Shown in pieces: positions 62,893 through 64,000 of a stretch of DNA of 64,000 nucleotides. The stretch is taken from positions 14,873,001-14,937,000 of the forward strand of contig NC_062983.1 of NCBI RefSeq assembly GCF_023078275.1, given 5' to 3'. Both the position numbers and the translations under genes were made by a program. The notes under the pieces were generated by a model. That model ran no database searches and was not told where the DNA came from. It saw only the letters and a list, made by a program, of their open reading frames with translations. Source of the stretch: Leguminivora glycinivorella (Eukaryota; Arthropoda; Insecta; Lepidoptera; Tortricidae). How positions within the stretch are numbered: position 1 is the stretch's first letter; every line of letters starts with the position of its first letter.

Positions 62893-63735
62893 GGACCTAA
62901 CCACTAAATTTAAATTTAAGAAAACTGACATAGTGGATCGATTTCCTTCAAACATGGCTAAAAATAAAAAACCGGCCAAGAGCGTGTCGGGCCACGCTCA
63001 GTGTAGGGTTCCGTAGTTTTTCGTATTTTTCTCAAAAACTACTGAACATATCAAGTTCAAAACAATTTTCCTAGAAAGTCTTTATAAAGTTATACTTTTG
63101 TGATTTTTTTCATATTTTTTAAACATATGGTTCAAAAGTTAGAGGGGGGGAGACGCACTTTTTTTTCCTTTAGGAGTGATTATTTCCGAAAATTTTGATA
63201 TTATCAAAAAACGATTTGAGTAAACCCTTATTCATTTTTAAATACCTATCCAACAATATATCACACGTTGGGGTTGGAATGAAAAAAATATTAGCCCCCA
63301 CTTTACATGTATGGGGGGTACCCTAATAAAACATTTTTTTCCATTTTTTATTTTTGCACTTTGTTGGCGTGATTGATATACATATTGGTACCAAATTTTA
63401 GCTTTCTAGTGTTTACGGTTACTGAGATTATCCGCGGACGGACAGACGGACGGACGGACGGACGGACGGACGGACGGACGGACGGACGGACGGACAGACA
63501 GACATGGCGAAACTATAAGGGTTCCTAGTTGACTACGGAACCCTAAAAAACTTATCTAAATCGCGCGCGACAAATATCGGCATAAGTTCTGGGTCTAAGA
63601 ACACTCCCGACTAATTCAGCTTTCAAACAAAAAAAGTAAATCTAAATCGGTTCATCCGTTCGGGATTTACGATGCCACAGACAGACACGTCAAACGTATA
63701 ACACCCCGCCGTCGTTTTTGCATCCGGTGTTAAAA
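62893..63735 (-). repeat. CCCGACGCAAAAACGACG repeat, copy 8, split by another repeat
   Basis: 62893-62955 (CCTAACCACTAAATTTAAAT, TCAAACATGGCTAA) and 63590-63735 (CTAAGAACACTCCCGACTAA to CGTCGTTTTTGCATCCGG) are the two halves of one inverse copy. In uninterrupted copies CATGGCTAAGAACACTCCCG is continuous, so the break falls within GGCTAA|GAACAC. Confidence 0.85.
62966..63550 (+). repeat. 600-bp repeat ending ACGGAACCCTAA, copy 2, nested
   Basis: AAAAACCGGCCAAGAGCGTG to ACGGAACCCTAAAAAA, with a (GGAC)n tract at 63435-63495. It is over 90% like 42408-43007 by eye. About 40 bp of extra sequence (CTTATCTAAATCGCGCGCGA...) lies between it and the resumed host repeat. Confidence 0.82.
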
Positions 63736-63739
63736 AAGC

Positions 63740-63954
63740 ATACTTATCTTATTTAAGTTAGTAGTGTACGTAAGCGTACCGATAATTGCCTATTTCAAGA
63801 AAACTAGGAAAGTATTAGATGAACCCGTGTCTTATATAGTTAATAAGGTGAACTAATTCCATTTGCCCTTTTCGAAGCTCGGAAAAAGGATCAGTTCGTT
63901 AATCCCGCTAGTAAAGAGAGTTGATATACTCTTAGCTAGCCGTATAAATACACA
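63740..63954. other. Unique sequence
   Basis: Nothing recognised. Confidence 0.3.
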
Positions 63955-64000
63955 GGTATATTTATTTATTTATTTAACCTTTATTTGCACAACATAAAGT
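63955..64000 (-). mobile_element. LINE 3' end, cut by the window edge
   Basis: TATTTATTTATTTATTTAAC then CTTTATTTGCACAACATAAA is the complement of the GCAAATAAAGGTTAAATAAA type 3' end seen elsewhere. The body lies beyond the window. Confidence 0.6.

Overview
The window looks like nuclear DNA of a moth or butterfly (Lepidoptera). It is AT-rich, has no operons or dense coding, and is built from short interspersed elements that I recognise from lepidopteran genomes. These include tRNA-headed SINEs with GATGATG tails, degraded non-LTR retrotransposon ends, foldback MITEs, and long imperfect repeats containing CTGT or GGAC microsatellites. No complete host protein-coding gene, rRNA gene, CRISPR array or functional tRNA gene could be supported. 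The long reading frames are almost all shadows of repeats.

Layout. 0-10 kb: a piggyBac-type mini-element (521-600), a LINE 3' end, a 420-bp repeat (3204-3628), a 300-bp MITE with a 7-bp target duplication (3973-4270), a peculiar motif-rich block (4704-5592), and a pair of tRNA-derived SINEs (8.65-9.06 kb). 10-21 kb: two transposon-like elements with perfect 8-bp target duplications (10863-11622, 20524-20854), a TA-flanked 936-bp element (19347-20282), two more copies of the 7-bp-TSD MITE, and one GC-rich patch (16.73-17.0 kb). 21-34 kb: SINEs, a higher-order minisatellite with an exact 121-bp period (25.9-27.4 kb, with an inverted third array at 33.06-33.6 kb), a MITE pile-up containing a perfect 57-bp-arm palindrome (30571-30686), and a head-to-head SINE palindrome (32651-32889). 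34-46 kb: foldback MITEs and a reverse-transcriptase pseudogene split by a second LINE with a 12-bp target duplication (39011-40155). 46-64 kb: further LINE 3' ends, a SINE split by a LINE fragment, a 647-bp foldback (54793-55439), a LINE end split by a MITE (55802-56155), a MITE split by a foldback (57131-57560), a (CTA)n-tailed LINE end, and a repeat split by another repeat (62893-63735).

Nothing here works together as a pathway. The biology on view is layered transposition. Several nested insertions give a relative order of events, and several element families have termini and target duplications clear enough to define them by structure alone. Superfamily names are inferences from target-site length and termini, because no intact transposase is present. 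Host genes may flank the window, or the window may lie in a large intron or gene desert. The sequence alone does not decide this.
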